DNA of 64,000 bases from Leptospira haakeii (GTDB lineage: Bacteria; Spirochaetota; Leptospiria; Leptospirales; Leptospiraceae). The position numbers and the translations under genes are program-made. The notes under the pieces were generated by a model. It made no database searches. It was not told the origin of the DNA and saw only the letters and a program-made list of their open reading frames with translations. Within the stretch, counting starts at the first letter, position 1, and each line of letters begins with the position of its first letter. The DNA lies in NCBI RefSeq assembly GCF_002812045.1, contig NZ_NPEG01000003.1, forward strand, positions 186,001-250,000, in the 5' to 3' direction. Of the stretch, positions 26,284-37,604 are shown in pieces.

Positions 26284-28167
26284 ATGGAAGGATCTTATTA
26301 TTCCGCCTTACGTGAATCTTTAAAAAAAGAAAGAAAGGCGGAGCTGGATAAGTATAAGGAAGAAATTTCCTCCTCCGATCTTAACCAAAGGATCCAAGAC
26401 GGATTCACCGTATTTCCATTAGTATTCGAAGATGCTGAATTAAGTGCTGATGGAAACTGGAAAGTCCTACTTAAACCCACAAAATCCAAAAATATTCCAG
26501 AACTATTCCGACCAGGAACACCAGTTCGGATCATAAAAGAATCAGAAGAATATATCTCAGTTTTACTCAAAGCAAACGAAGATTCATACTTAGTTTATAT
26601 GGAAGAAGTTCCTGACTGGGTAGAAGAAGGGAAACTCGCGCTAGAAATCCTTCCGGACGAGACAAGCTTTAAAGAATGGGACAGAGCCTTAGAGAAAGTA
26701 ATCTCCGCTAAAAAAGGTTCCAGAGAAAAATATTTTGCGGATCTATTTTCCAATCAATTAGAAGTTTCTAAACCCAATTTTAAACCTCTCACCAATCTTC
26801 CGGAGATCCTGAACGATTCTCAGAAAAAGGCAGTATCTGCGATTTTACAAACGGAAGATTTTATTTTAGTACATGGGCCTCCCGGAACCGGTAAGACTAA
26901 AACAATCGTAGAAGCGATTCGACTATTAGCTTCCGAGGGTAAACGAATTCTCGCTTCTGCTCCTACTAATTCCGCTTCTGATCTTCTCGTAGAATCTTTG
27001 GAAAAACTCAAAGTTCCTGTTTTGAGAATTGGCCATCCTGCTCGGATGCATCCTGATATTATCCAAAATTCCTTGGAGATGAAATTGAATCATTCTCCTG
27101 AAGCTAAGCTGATAGAGAGAGACAGAAAAGAAGTCCAAGAATTATTGAAGAAGGCTCGCAAATACAAAAGAAGTTTTGGGAAAGAAGAAGCAGAAGAAAG
27201 AAGAAGTCTTTATAAAGAGGCGGACTCTTTGCGAAAAAGTATTAAAGAAAGACAAAAGGTGCTGATCCGATATCTACTCGAATCCCACCCTGTGATCGTT
27301 TGTACACATACTGGGGCTTCTTCTTACCAACTTCATAATTTAGAATTTGATTATGCGATTTTAGATGAGGGTAGCCAGGCGATTGAACCTTCTTCCTGGA
27401 TCCCGATCTTAAAAGCGGAGAAGTTTGTGATCGCAGGAGATCCATTCCAGCTTCCTCCGACTGTGATCTCGGAAGATCCATTGCTTAAGGTTTCTCTAAT
27501 GGAGAGACTTCTTCCCGTATTCCAAGAGAAAGAAAGGGTATTTCTATTAGATACTCAGTATAGAATGACCGATCCGATCCAGACATTCCCAAATTTGAAA
27601 TTTTACGATAATCGACTAAAATCAGGATTAGAGGAAAATCTTAGAGAAAAAATCCCTTTTGATTCTGGAGAACCATTCGGTTCCAGTTTGGTATTTTTAG
27701 ATAGCTCGGGGACGGATACTGCAGAAGAAAATTCGGAAGGAAGTTTAGGAAATCCTTGGGAAGCTGAATTCACCGTAAACATTGTAAAAAGGATTATCGA
27801 TTCAGGATGGGATCCTAAAAATCTGATCCTTCTTTCTCCATACAGATACCAAAGGTATCTTTTGAAACAAAAATTAGAGGAAATACTTCCGGAACATTCT
27901 TCCCAGTTGGAAGTCGAGACGGTGGATTCTTTCCAAGGTAGAGAATCAGATGCAGTGATATTTAGTCTGGTTCGTTCCAATCCGCAAGGTCAGATTGGAT
28001 TTTTGTCTGAAACAAGAAGATGGAATGTGGGAATGACCAGAGCCAAAAAACTTTTAGTGATGGTTGGCGACGGCTCCACCTTAGGGCAAAATGATTTTTT
28101 TAAAGATCTACTTGAGACTGTGGAATTGGCAGGAGAACTTAGGACTGCCTGGGAGTTTTTAGACTAA
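26284..28167 (+). CDS. superfamily 1 DNA/RNA helicase (Upf1/IGHMBP2-like)
   Basis: A 627-residue helicase: Walker A GPPGTGKTKT (about residue 198), motif II DEGSQAIEPS (about 361), motif III GDPFQLPPTV, QYRM, and the C-terminal motifs VETVDSFQGRESDAVIFS and RRWNVGMTRAKK. The order is that of the Upf1/Dna2/SMUBP-2 branch. Its N-terminal 150 residues include an OB-like region. The role is probably nucleic-acid repair or RNP remodelling. It begins six bases after the preceding gene and ends two bases before the convergent NrsF-like gene. Confidence 0.9.
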   Translation: MEGSYYSALRESLKKERKAELDKYKEEISSSDLNQRIQDGFTVFPLVFEDAELSADGNWKVLLKPTKSKNIPELFRPGTPVRIIKESEEYISVLLKANEDSYLVYMEEVPDWVEEGKLALEILPDETSFKEWDRALEKVISAKKGSREKYFADLFSNQLEVSKPNFKPLTNLPEILNDSQKKAVSAILQTEDFILVHGPPGTGKTKTIVEAIRLLASEGKRILASAPTNSASDLLVESLEKLKVPVLRIGHPARMHPDIIQNSLEMKLNHSPEAKLIERDRKEVQELLKKARKYKRSFGKEEAEERRSLYKEADSLRKSIKERQKVLIRYLLESHPVIVCTHTGASSYQLHNLEFDYAILDEGSQAIEPSSWIPILKAEKFVIAGDPFQLPPTVISEDPLLKVSLMERLLPVFQEKERVFLLDTQYRMTDPIQTFPNLKFYDNRLKSGLEENLREKIPFDSGEPFGSSLVFLDSSGTDTAEENSEGSLGNPWEAEFTVNIVKRIIDSGWDPKNLILLSPYRYQRYLLKQKLEEILPEHSSQLEVETVDSFQGRESDAVIFSLVRSNPQGQIGFLSETRRWNVGMTRAKKLLVMVGDGSTLGQNDFFKDLLETVELAGELRTAWEFLD

Positions 28168-28169
28168 AC

Positions 28170-28796
28170 TTACCAACTGAATTTTTTCCGGATTGGAATA
28201 TATAAAACCCCAATCCAAACCAATGTAAATGCCAAATGAGAGATCAGAATATGAGAAGGATCTTGGACAGAGCATACAAACTTCAAACATAGATTAGAAC
28301 TTGCTAATAAAAGGTTTAAAAATAGAAAACCTGAAAGTCCTGGCCTGGAACTTGCGGTATTTTTTAAAAGAAACCAGGACCCAGCTCCAAATAAGATAGA
28401 ACTAGATGCTATTATTACAGAACAAAGTCCTACATGAACATGGCCCGGAGCTTCTTCCGTAAAAAACCTAGTTAGTATAAATACGATCCAAATAAATAGA
28501 AAAGCTCCTGCCCCCCAGAATGCCCAAGCGGATCTCTCCTCGGGAAAGGCTAGTCTGCAGAATAGATAAGCAGATACAATTCCCCAAATTAGCAATAATG
28601 TAGGTTCCGGCCACCAGCCAGGAAATGCGTTCGTTCTGCCTATTAGATTGGAAACGGACCAGCCCAAGATAATTCCGAAAATCACTAAACCCAAACAGGA
28701 AAGGAAGAGGGTATAAATGTTTAGGCTTCCTTTTTCCAGGTCGGAACTCAAGGTTTGGATCAGTTGTTTTGTCTTGTCCGATTCTGAATTTGACAT
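28170..28796 (-). CDS. six-helix membrane anti-sigma factor, NrsF/DUF1109-like
   Basis: A 208-residue protein: a soluble N-terminus (KTKQLIQTLSSDL) as in DUF1109, then six membrane segments. The end of the protein, FVCSVQDPSHILISHLAF in part, matches the conserved Cys-x-x-Asp...His pattern of NrsF, whose cysteines sense oxidants or metals in the periplasm and release an ECF sigma factor. It lies opposite an ECF sigma gene, sharing the 125-base upstream region. The start ATG at 28796 has AGGAGG five bases upstream. Family assignment is from pattern, so another multi-helix regulator is possible. Confidence 0.65.
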   Translation of the reverse strand: MSNSESDKTKQLIQTLSSDLEKGSLNIYTLFLSCLGLVIFGIILGWSVSNLIGRTNAFPGWWPEPTLLLIWGIVSAYLFCRLAFPEERSAWAFWGAGAFLFIWIVFILTRFFTEEAPGHVHVGLCSVIIASSSILFGAGSWFLLKNTASSRPGLSGFLFLNLLLASSNLCLKFVCSVQDPSHILISHLAFTLVWIGVLYIPIRKKFSW

Positions 28797-28882
28797 TCTT
28801 CCTCCTGGTTTAGATTTTCCGCTTTAAAGTAAGAAAGATTGGACATCCTTAAAAAATCCAGTCCAATAGCTTTTCTTTATAC

Positions 28883-28904
28883 GACTCATTGATTCATTCG
28901 AGTC
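28883..28904. promoter_or_regulatory. inverted repeat in the ECF sigma/NrsF-like intergenic region
   Basis: GACTC (28883-28887), 12 bases, GAGTC (28900-28904), ending 17 bases before the sigma-factor ATG. Short arms; it may be an operator for either divergent gene or chance. Confidence 0.3.
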
Positions 28905-28921
28905 AAACTGCATAAGGTTAC

Positions 28922-29509
28922 ATGGCGGAAAAGCAAGAAATCTGGCAAATTCTTTCGGAAAGAATGCGCTTAGCCCAAGAAGGAGATTCCAAACAATACG
29001 AACTCCTACTTTCCAAATGTAGGGAAATCTTAAACAATCATTTGAGCTCAAAGGTTCGTGACAAGGAAGATAGGGAGGACCTGATCCAGGATATTCTGAT
29101 AGGAATCCACAAAGCCAGGGCTACGTACCGGAAAGAAAAACCGTTTGCACCCTGGTTTTTCTCCATTGCCAGATATAAGACCATAGACTATATCCGCAGG
29201 AAAGGAACCAGGGATAGGCTAGTCTCTACGGAGATGGAAGGATTTGCCCAGGAAGAAAAAACTTCTGTAGAGGATAAGTGGGAGGTCCAACAAGGACTAG
29301 AATCCTGGCTAAATGTATTAGAACCTAGACAGAGACGGATTCTTACGATGGCTAAGCTAGAGGGGAAGTCGGTCAGGGAAATTTCGGAAACCACTGGACT
29401 TTCAGAATCCAATGTAAAAGTGATCGTCCATCGTTCTCTGGAAAAGTTAAAACGATTTTTTTCCGAGTCTGAGAGAACGATAGAAGGCTCAAAAACGTCC
29501 AAGAAATAG
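28922..29509 (+). CDS. ECF-type RNA polymerase sigma factor
   Basis: A 195-residue sigma factor with region 2 (EDLIQDILIGIHKARATYR, FAPWFFSIARYKTIDYIRR) and region 4 (LEPRQRRILTMAKLEGKSVREISE, SNVKVIVHRSLEKLKR). No region 1.1 or 3, no C-terminal extension. The divergent NrsF-like membrane protein is the likely anti-sigma. ATG at 28922 with AAGG just upstream. The acetyltransferase-like gene starts three bases after its stop, so the sigma factor may be co-expressed with clpS-clpA and the glutathione genes downstream. Confidence 0.92.
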   Translation: MAEKQEIWQILSERMRLAQEGDSKQYELLLSKCREILNNHLSSKVRDKEDREDLIQDILIGIHKARATYRKEKPFAPWFFSIARYKTIDYIRRKGTRDRLVSTEMEGFAQEEKTSVEDKWEVQQGLESWLNVLEPRQRRILTMAKLEGKSVREISETTGLSESNVKVIVHRSLEKLKRFFSESERTIEGSKTSKK

Positions 29510-29512
29510 AAA

Positions 29513-30685
29513 ATGCCCGGCAAAACAAAGATCACCAGGATATCCTCTCTCCAAGAAATTTCAGCGGAGGATTGGAATCTTCTGGGAGATCCTGAAAATC
29601 CTTTTTCCAATCATGAATTTTTACATTCTCTGGAACTTTCTTCCTGTGTAGGTGGAAGGACCAGTTGGCATCCCGAGTATTGGGTGGCCGAGGACGAAGT
29701 TGGAATACATTCCTCTCTTCCTTTTTATTATAAATACGATTCTTATGGTGAGTATATTTTCGATCATTCCTGGGCCAATTTTTTCTCTCAAAACGGGCTT
29801 TCTTATTATCCTAAGGGGCTTGTTGCGTATCCATTCACTCCTGTGAACGGTAAAAAAATATTAAGAAGAAAGAATGTCTCAGCGGAAGAAGCGTTGGATA
29901 TCCTACTTCCTCCGTTATTAGAAAATGCAAAAACAGAAGGTCTCTCCAGTATCCATTTTCTGTTTTTAGAGGAAGAAGAAGCGAGAGCATTAGAAAGAAA
30001 GGGATTTTCCACTCGGATCACCCACCAATTCCATTGGAAGAATAGAGCTTATACAGATTTCGAAAATTTTTTAGGGGATTTCAGATCCAAAAAAAGGATA
30101 CAGATCAAAAAGGAAAGAGAGACCATCAAAGAATCGGGCATCCAAATCTTATGTAAAGAAGGCAAAGATATTTCCGAGAAAGATATGGATTCTATCTATT
30201 CTTTTTATACGGAGACCTACTCCAGAAAATGGGGATCTCCATATTTGAATCGAAAATTTTTTAAGATCATTTTGGAGAAGTTTTCCCAAAATCTGGTATT
30301 ATTTTTAGCTCAAAAAGACGGGGACACGATAGGCGGAACATTCAACTTGAAAAAGGGAAAGAAGTTGTATGGAAGATACTGGGGATCTTCTTCACATTAT
30401 CCGTTTCTACATTTCGAATGTTGTTATTATGCTCCGATTGAATACGCGATCAAGAATGGTTTCGAAATTTTTGAAGCAGGGGCCCAAGGAGAGCAGAAGT
30501 TTTTAAGAGGATTTCCTGCCGTTCCAACTTATAGCTCCCATTTTATTTTCCATGACCAGGCTCGAAATGCGATTGAACGTTTTTTAGAAAGCGAAAGAAT
30601 GCAAATGCAAGAGATGATAAGGGAAACAAATCTATCTTCCCCACTTAAGGACGAGGCCGTGAGGGGAGAATCCGAAGACCAATGA
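29513..30685 (+). CDS. FemAB/GNAT-fold transferase (COG3146 type)
   Basis: A 390-residue protein of the group often annotated as peptidogalycan biosynthesis N-acyltransferase. Recognisable blocks are PFSNHEFLHSLE near the N-terminus, KRIQIKKERETIKE (about residue 190), FYTETYSRKWGSPYLN, GGTFNLKKGKKLYGRYWGSS, and FEAGAQGEQKFLRGFPAVPTYSSH near the end. It is a cytoplasmic two-GNAT-domain fold; the substrate is not known. Its stop overlaps the clpS start by four bases, as seen in many bacteria where this gene precedes clpS or stands alone. Confidence 0.82.
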   Translation: MPGKTKITRISSLQEISAEDWNLLGDPENPFSNHEFLHSLELSSCVGGRTSWHPEYWVAEDEVGIHSSLPFYYKYDSYGEYIFDHSWANFFSQNGLSYYPKGLVAYPFTPVNGKKILRRKNVSAEEALDILLPPLLENAKTEGLSSIHFLFLEEEEARALERKGFSTRITHQFHWKNRAYTDFENFLGDFRSKKRIQIKKERETIKESGIQILCKEGKDISEKDMDSIYSFYTETYSRKWGSPYLNRKFFKIILEKFSQNLVLFLAQKDGDTIGGTFNLKKGKKLYGRYWGSSSHYPFLHFECCYYAPIEYAIKNGFEIFEAGAQGEQKFLRGFPAVPTYSSHFIFHDQARNAIERFLESERMQMQEMIRETNLSSPLKDEAVRGESEDQ

Positions 30686-31005
30686 GCGATTTAAAAACAG
30701 AAGAGCAGGTTCTCACAAAAGAGAAACTGAAACTTAAAAAACCAGCCAAGTATAGGGTAGTGATCTTGAATGATGATTATACTCCTATGGAGTTTGTGGT
30801 TTGGATACTTCGCGTGGTATTTTATCGGACTCAGGTCGAGAGTGAACAAATAATGTTGCAAGCGCATACAACCGGAAAGGCACTTTGTGGAGTCTATTCT
30901 CATGACGTTGCCAGAACGAAAGTGAATGAGACTCATATGCTTGCAGAGGAACATGGACATCCTTTGCATTGCCAGATGGAAATTGAAGAGGGGGAAGAAT
31001 CATGA
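30682..31005 (+). CDS. clpS: ClpS adaptor protein (N-end rule)
   Basis: A 107-residue adaptor that hands proteins with N-degrons to ClpAP. It has an unstructured N-terminus and then the ClpS core: YRVVILNDDYTPMEFVVWIL, QAHTTGKALCGVYSHDVA and the C-terminal strand HPLHCQMEIEE. The NDDYTPM block and the HTTGKALCG block form the N-degron pocket. Start and stop each overlap neighbours by four bases, tying it to clpA. Confidence 0.95.
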   Translation: MSDLKTEEQVLTKEKLKLKKPAKYRVVILNDDYTPMEFVVWILRVVFYRTQVESEQIMLQAHTTGKALCGVYSHDVARTKVNETHMLAEEHGHPLHCQMEIEEGEES

Positions 31006-33245
31006 CATTATCCGAAGAACTAGAGAAATCACTGAACCAAGCGAGAACGGAAGCCCTCAAAAGAAGAAACGAATACATCACTCTTGAGCATATTCTTCTT
31101 TCCTTAACTTATGATCCTGTTGCAGCGGAAGTCCTTCTTGCTTGTGGTGCCGATCTGGATCAGTTACGCTCCGAATTAAAAGAATACTTAGATACTGAGA
31201 TGGAATCGGTTCCGGAGTCCTTTGGCGAGATAGAGCCTGAATATACAATTGGTGCTCAAAGAGTTCTGCAATTAGCAGCTTTCCATGTCCAGTCTACGGA
31301 AAAGAAAAAATTAGATGGAGGTTATGTATTAGCCTCTCTATTCAGAGAAGATCAATCCCATGCAGTTTTCTTTTTAGGAAGACAGGATATTTCCCGTTTC
31401 GATGTGGTTCGTTATATTTCTCATGGAATTAAAAAGTCAGGGGAGAAGGTCGGAGAAGGGAATTCTAGTGACGAGACTTCTAAAAAACAAAGTGGAGATG
31501 CACTAGCGGATTTCTGCGTAAATTTGACTGAAAAAGCAAGTCTTGGTAAATTAGATCCTCTGGTAGGAAGAGCAGAAGAGATTGAACGGACGATTCATAT
31601 TCTTGCAAGACGCCGTAAAAACAATCCTATCTTTGTGGGAGATGCCGGGGTTGGAAAAACCGCTATTGTAGAAGGGCTCGCTCTTCAAATAGTAAATGGA
31701 AAAGTCCCAGATGTATTAAAAAATACGAAAGTATATTCTTTGGATATGGGATTACTTTTGGCAGGGACTAAGTTCAGAGGAGAATTCGAGGAGAGACTGA
31801 AGAATGTAGTGCAGGCTATTTCTTCCGATCCGGACAATGTACTTTTTGTGGATGAGATCCATACTATTATTGGCGCGGGCGCGGTGTCAGGGGGATCTTT
31901 AGATGCTTCTAATCTTCTGAAACCTGCTCTTTCTAATGGAGAGCTTCGTTGTATTGGAACTACAACATATAAAGAATACAAAGCGATCTTTGAGAAAGAC
32001 CATGCACTTTCTAGAAGATTCCAAAAATTAGAAGTAAATGAGCCAAGTGTAGAAGAGACTATTCAGATCTTAAAGGGTCTTCTTCCAAAATACGAACAAT
32101 TCCACTCAGTAAAATATTCTGCTGGAGCAGTAGAAGAAGCGGCAAAACTCGCGGAACGTTATATTTTAGATCGTAAACTTCCAGACAAAGCAATTGATCT
32201 GATAGATGAGGCAGGAGCAAAAGTAAAACTTAGAGAAAGTTCCAAATCAAAGATCGTGAGTGTAAAAGAAATTGAAGAATTAGTATCTAAAATTTCTAAA
32301 ATTCCTCCAAGAACCGTTAAAGCGGATGATAGGGAAAAGCTTAAGAACTTGGACGAAGAATTAAAAGGCAAAATTTACGGCCAAGACAAAGCCGTAATTG
32401 AGCTAGTCCAAGCAATCCGACTCTCTAGAAGTGGACTCTCTGAACCCGGAAAACCTGTTGGATCTTTCCTATTCGCAGGGCCTACCGGTGTTGGAAAAAC
32501 GGAATTATCTAAACAACTCGCCGCAATACTAGGTGTGGAATTCATCCGATTCGATATGAGTGAATACATGGAAAAACATACTGTTTCTCGCTTAATCGGT
32601 TCTCCTCCAGGTTATGTAGGTTTTGAACAAGGAGGGCAGTTGACGGATGCGATAGTTCGCACACCTCATTGTGTTCTTCTATTAGATGAGATCGAAAAGG
32701 CGCATGAGGATATTTATAATATTCTTCTCCAGATTATGGACCATGCTACTCTCACGGATAATAATGGCAGAAAGGCTGATTTCAAACAGGTCATTCTGAT
32801 CATGACCACTAATACCGGTGCCAGAGAGAGGGCTTCCAATCCATTAGGATTTGATAATACTGCTTTGACCGATAGAGGCCTGAAAGCTATCGAAAAGCAG
32901 TTCTCTCCTGAGTTCCGAAATAGGTTAACTGCAGTGATCGAGTTTGCATCATTGGATGAAGGGACTGTTTCCAAGGTGGTCCGTAAACAGCTGGAGCTTC
33001 TTGAAGTGAGACTGAAGGAGAAAAATATCCAGCTCCATTATGGAGACGATGTTCTGATCTGGATCGCTAAAAAATCCTATGATCCACTTTTCGGGGCAAG
33101 GCCTGTCCAAAGGTGGATAGATTCCAATATTTCCAAAAAACTATCCGAAGAGATCTTATTCGGAGAATTAAAAAACGGCGGAGATGTGAATTTGGAAATA
33201 CAAAACGAGGAACTTAAATTAGTCTTCCGTTCTAGAGAAAAATAA
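31002..33245 (+). CDS. clpA: ClpA, ATP-dependent Clp protease ATPase subunit
   Basis: A 747-residue unfoldase of the ClpA type: N-domain (about 1-145), first AAA module with GDAGVGKTA, LFVDEIHTIIGAG, then second module with GPTGVGKTE, SEYMEKHTVSRLIGSPPGYVG and LLLDEIEKAHEDI. The short linker, without the long coiled coil of ClpB, and the clpS partner make ClpA secure. It delivers substrates to ClpP, whose gene is not here. The ggt start overlaps its stop (TAATG). Confidence 0.96.
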   Translation: MTLSEELEKSLNQARTEALKRRNEYITLEHILLSLTYDPVAAEVLLACGADLDQLRSELKEYLDTEMESVPESFGEIEPEYTIGAQRVLQLAAFHVQSTEKKKLDGGYVLASLFREDQSHAVFFLGRQDISRFDVVRYISHGIKKSGEKVGEGNSSDETSKKQSGDALADFCVNLTEKASLGKLDPLVGRAEEIERTIHILARRRKNNPIFVGDAGVGKTAIVEGLALQIVNGKVPDVLKNTKVYSLDMGLLLAGTKFRGEFEERLKNVVQAISSDPDNVLFVDEIHTIIGAGAVSGGSLDASNLLKPALSNGELRCIGTTTYKEYKAIFEKDHALSRRFQKLEVNEPSVEETIQILKGLLPKYEQFHSVKYSAGAVEEAAKLAERYILDRKLPDKAIDLIDEAGAKVKLRESSKSKIVSVKEIEELVSKISKIPPRTVKADDREKLKNLDEELKGKIYGQDKAVIELVQAIRLSRSGLSEPGKPVGSFLFAGPTGVGKTELSKQLAAILGVEFIRFDMSEYMEKHTVSRLIGSPPGYVGFEQGGQLTDAIVRTPHCVLLLDEIEKAHEDIYNILLQIMDHATLTDNNGRKADFKQVILIMTTNTGARERASNPLGFDNTALTDRGLKAIEKQFSPEFRNRLTAVIEFASLDEGTVSKVVRKQLELLEVRLKEKNIQLHYGDDVLIWIAKKSYDPLFGARPVQRWIDSNISKKLSEEILFGELKNGGDVNLEIQNEELKLVFRSREK

Positions 33246-35008
33246 TGTCTTTTAGAACGGTTAGACCTAGTCCCAAAAGTTTCTTCCTATATTCTATTTT
33301 GATTCTTCTTGTTTTCGGATCCTGCAAGAAGAACATACTATTCATCGAAGGTAGAGAAGTTTCTACCCAGAACTTGGTAGCTCCTAAATTCGGAATAGAC
33401 CCAAATACTTTATTTGCGGAATCCAAAAAGATCATGATCTCTACGGATTCTATAGATGCCTCTAAGGTAGGTCTGGAAATTTATAAAAAAGGGGGAAACA
33501 CGATTGATGTTGCAGTCGCTTCTTCCTTTGCAGTTTCCGTTACTCGACCTTCTTCAACGGGTATTGGTGGTGGAGGGTTTCTGGTCTATCATCATGCTAA
33601 GTCCGGAAAGTCATACGCTTTCGATTTCAGAGAAAGAGCACCTTTATTAGCAAGTCGTAATATGTATAAGGGACGCCCCAAGGAAGAATCCTTGCTCGGA
33701 TACAAATCGGTAGGAGTTCCTGGAATGGTGGCGGGTCTTGTACAGATCCATAAAAAATTCGGAAAACTTCCTTTAAAGGAGGTTCTGGCTCCAGCGATTC
33801 GATTGGCGGATGAGGGATTTATAGTTTATCCGGATCTTTCGGAGGCAATCCAGGAATCAGAACAGGACATGAGTCCTGGAATGAAAAAGATTTTTGTGCC
33901 AGGAGGAAAAATCCCTGAGTCAGGTGAGGTATTTGTCCAAAAAGATCTGGCAAAAACTCTTAAGATCATCTCCGAAACAGGAGACAAGGATTTTTATACT
34001 GGAGCAATTGCAAAAGCTCTGGCGGAGGAAGTTTCCGCAAACGGTGGAGCAATTCATTCGAGCGATCTAAAAAACTATAAGGTAAGAGAAGAAAAACCTT
34101 TAGAGATCAATTACAGAAATTATAATATTCGAACTATGTTTCCTCCTTCTTCCGGAGTTCATCTTTTTACGATGTTAAAGATGTTAGAAACAAAAGAACT
34201 GCATTCTATGTTCGATTTTTCTCAAAGTGATTATTATCATTTTTTGGCAGAAGTCATGAGAAGAGGATATTCTGATCGTGCGGTTCTAGGCGGAGATCCT
34301 GGATTTACCAAAATTCCAGTGGAAACTTTGATCTCTTCCGACTATGCAAAAGAGAAAATTTCCGACTTTAATCCTGGGAAAGCGACTCCGAGTTCCACTT
34401 ACTTAAGCAGATTGAACCTAAAAGCTGAATCTCCTCAGACCACTCATATTTCGGTTGTGGATGCGGAAGGAAATGCGGTTTCTACCACACATTCTATCAA
34501 TTATAGATTTGGTGCTGCAGTCGTGTTGGACGGATATGGTTTCGTTCTGAATGATACTATGGATGATTTCAGTCGTTCTCCAGGAGAGCCGAATGTATAC
34601 GGGCTTATCGGTGCTGAGGCAAATTCCATTCAGCCTGGAAAAACACCTCTCAGCTCCATGTCTCCTACTATCGTTCTAAAAAATGGAGAAACATTTTTGG
34701 TCACAGGCGCACCGGGTGGCTCTTATATAGTGAATGCAGTTTTACAATCCATATTGTTTACCTTGGACTTAAATCTCACTCTATACGAATCTGTAGCGAG
34801 GGGAAGGATACATCATCAATTCTTTCCTGATGCACTTTCTATTGAAGGTCCCGCGACTGATACAGCGACTTTCAATCAATTAAAGGCGAAAAAACACGAA
34901 GTAAGACTAGGTAATAATATGGCAAAACTATTCTGTGTTAAAAGAGAGAATGGTACATTGTATGGCGCGGCAGACCCAAGGGGAGATGGAATCCCTCTGG
35001 GGGAATAA
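33245..35008 (+). CDS. ggt: gamma-glutamyltransferase, predicted lipoprotein
   Basis: A 587-residue Ntn hydrolase that cleaves gamma-glutamyl bonds such as in glutathione. The signal peptide ends in LVFGSC (Cys27), so the enzyme is probably lipid-anchored in the periplasm. The autoprocessing site is TTHISVVD (catalytic Thr near residue 398), with oxyanion and substrate blocks PLSSMSPTIV and TGAPGGS. The large subunit contains STGIGGGGFLVYH and RERAP. It starts on the clpA stop and is followed by gshA after 26 bases, giving a glutathione-turnover and synthesis unit. Confidence 0.94.
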   Translation: MSFRTVRPSPKSFFLYSILILLVFGSCKKNILFIEGREVSTQNLVAPKFGIDPNTLFAESKKIMISTDSIDASKVGLEIYKKGGNTIDVAVASSFAVSVTRPSSTGIGGGGFLVYHHAKSGKSYAFDFRERAPLLASRNMYKGRPKEESLLGYKSVGVPGMVAGLVQIHKKFGKLPLKEVLAPAIRLADEGFIVYPDLSEAIQESEQDMSPGMKKIFVPGGKIPESGEVFVQKDLAKTLKIISETGDKDFYTGAIAKALAEEVSANGGAIHSSDLKNYKVREEKPLEINYRNYNIRTMFPPSSGVHLFTMLKMLETKELHSMFDFSQSDYYHFLAEVMRRGYSDRAVLGGDPGFTKIPVETLISSDYAKEKISDFNPGKATPSSTYLSRLNLKAESPQTTHISVVDAEGNAVSTTHSINYRFGAAVVLDGYGFVLNDTMDDFSRSPGEPNVYGLIGAEANSIQPGKTPLSSMSPTIVLKNGETFLVTGAPGGSYIVNAVLQSILFTLDLNLTLYESVARGRIHHQFFPDALSIEGPATDTATFNQLKAKKHEVRLGNNMAKLFCVKRENGTLYGAADPRGDGIPLGE

Positions 35009-35034
35009 TATTAAAATAGAATTAGGAATATAAA

Positions 35035-36572
<1,538 letters not shown>

Positions 36573-36576
<4 letters not shown>

Positions 36577-37604
36577 AATATAAACTGGAAGCTGGGCAAA
36601 AATTAGATCCGAATGAATTTATCTTAAAAGGATTCGAAGATCTAGAAATTTCCACTCAAATAGTGATCCGAGATGCGCTCAATCGAGGGTTGGAAGTAGA
36701 AGTTTTAGACCGTCCAAGCCATTTTATTAGACTTTCAGGTAAAGGGATCATAAGACTCGTAAAAGAGGCCTCCAAAACGGAACTGGACTCTTATATGACC
36801 TTCTTAGTAATGGAAAACAAAACCATCACTAAGCGTATTTTAGAAGAATCGAATATATTAGTTCCGAGAGGAACGGCAGTTTCGGATCTCAACTCCGGCT
36901 TAGATTTCTTAAATAAAAACTCTGATAGGAAGATGGTAGTAAAACCTGTTACTACTAATTTCGGGATCGGGATCAGCATTCTTCCTCCTTCTTCTTCAAA
37001 TGAAGAAAAGAAGAAGGCATTAGAAATTGCACTTGGATTTTCTGAAACTGCAATTGTTGAGGAATTTGCGGAAGGAAACGAATATAGGTTTTTAGTGATC
37101 GGTGATGAATGTGTAGCAGTATGCAATCGTATTCCCGCGAACGTGACAGGTGACGGCAAAAAGACCATTCGTGAACTGATCGAAGAAAAAAATTCAGATC
37201 CAAGAAGAGGAGTAGGGCATGTGACTCCTTTGGAAAAGATCAGATTAGATGATACAGAGCTAAACGTTCTTAAAGAATCTGGCAAAACTCCAGAATCTAT
37301 TCCCGGTTCCGGTGAAAAGGTTTTTGTTCGCAAAAATTCGAATATCAGTACTGGTGGCGACTCAGTAGATGTAACGGATATTGCACATTCTTCTTATAAA
37401 AAACTGGCTGTACAAGCCGCAAAAGCGGTTGATGCAAAGATCTGTGGTGTGGATATTATAGTAAAAGAATTGGAGTCCGCAGGAGAATACAGGATCTTAG
37501 AATTAAACTTTAATCCTGTATTATATATTCATAATTATCCTTATTCAGGGAAGAATAGGAAGGTAGGAGAGAGGATTTTAGACGTATTAGGTTACAGTTC
37601 CTAA
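36573..37604 (+). CDS. ATP-grasp glutathione synthetase module (GshF C-terminal type)
   Basis: A 343-residue ATP-grasp protein resembling the second half of bifunctional GshF (GshAB) rather than E. coli GshB: SYMTFLVMENKTITKRILEES, VVKPVTTNFGIGIS (ATP loop), VEEFAEGNEYRFLVIGDECVAVCNRIPANVTGDGKKTIRELI and the metal-binding LELNFNP near the end. It would add glycine to gamma-glutamylcysteine. The ATGA overlap with gshA suggests a GshF split into two chains, or a pre-fusion state. Cyanophycin-synthetase-like ligases share this fold and are the alternative. Confidence 0.85.

Noticed and set aside
36791..37333. A 180-codon minus-strand frame inside the ATP-grasp gene
   Set aside because: Opposite-strand shadow of a gene with clear family motifs; Ser/Phe-rich translation typical of antisense frames.
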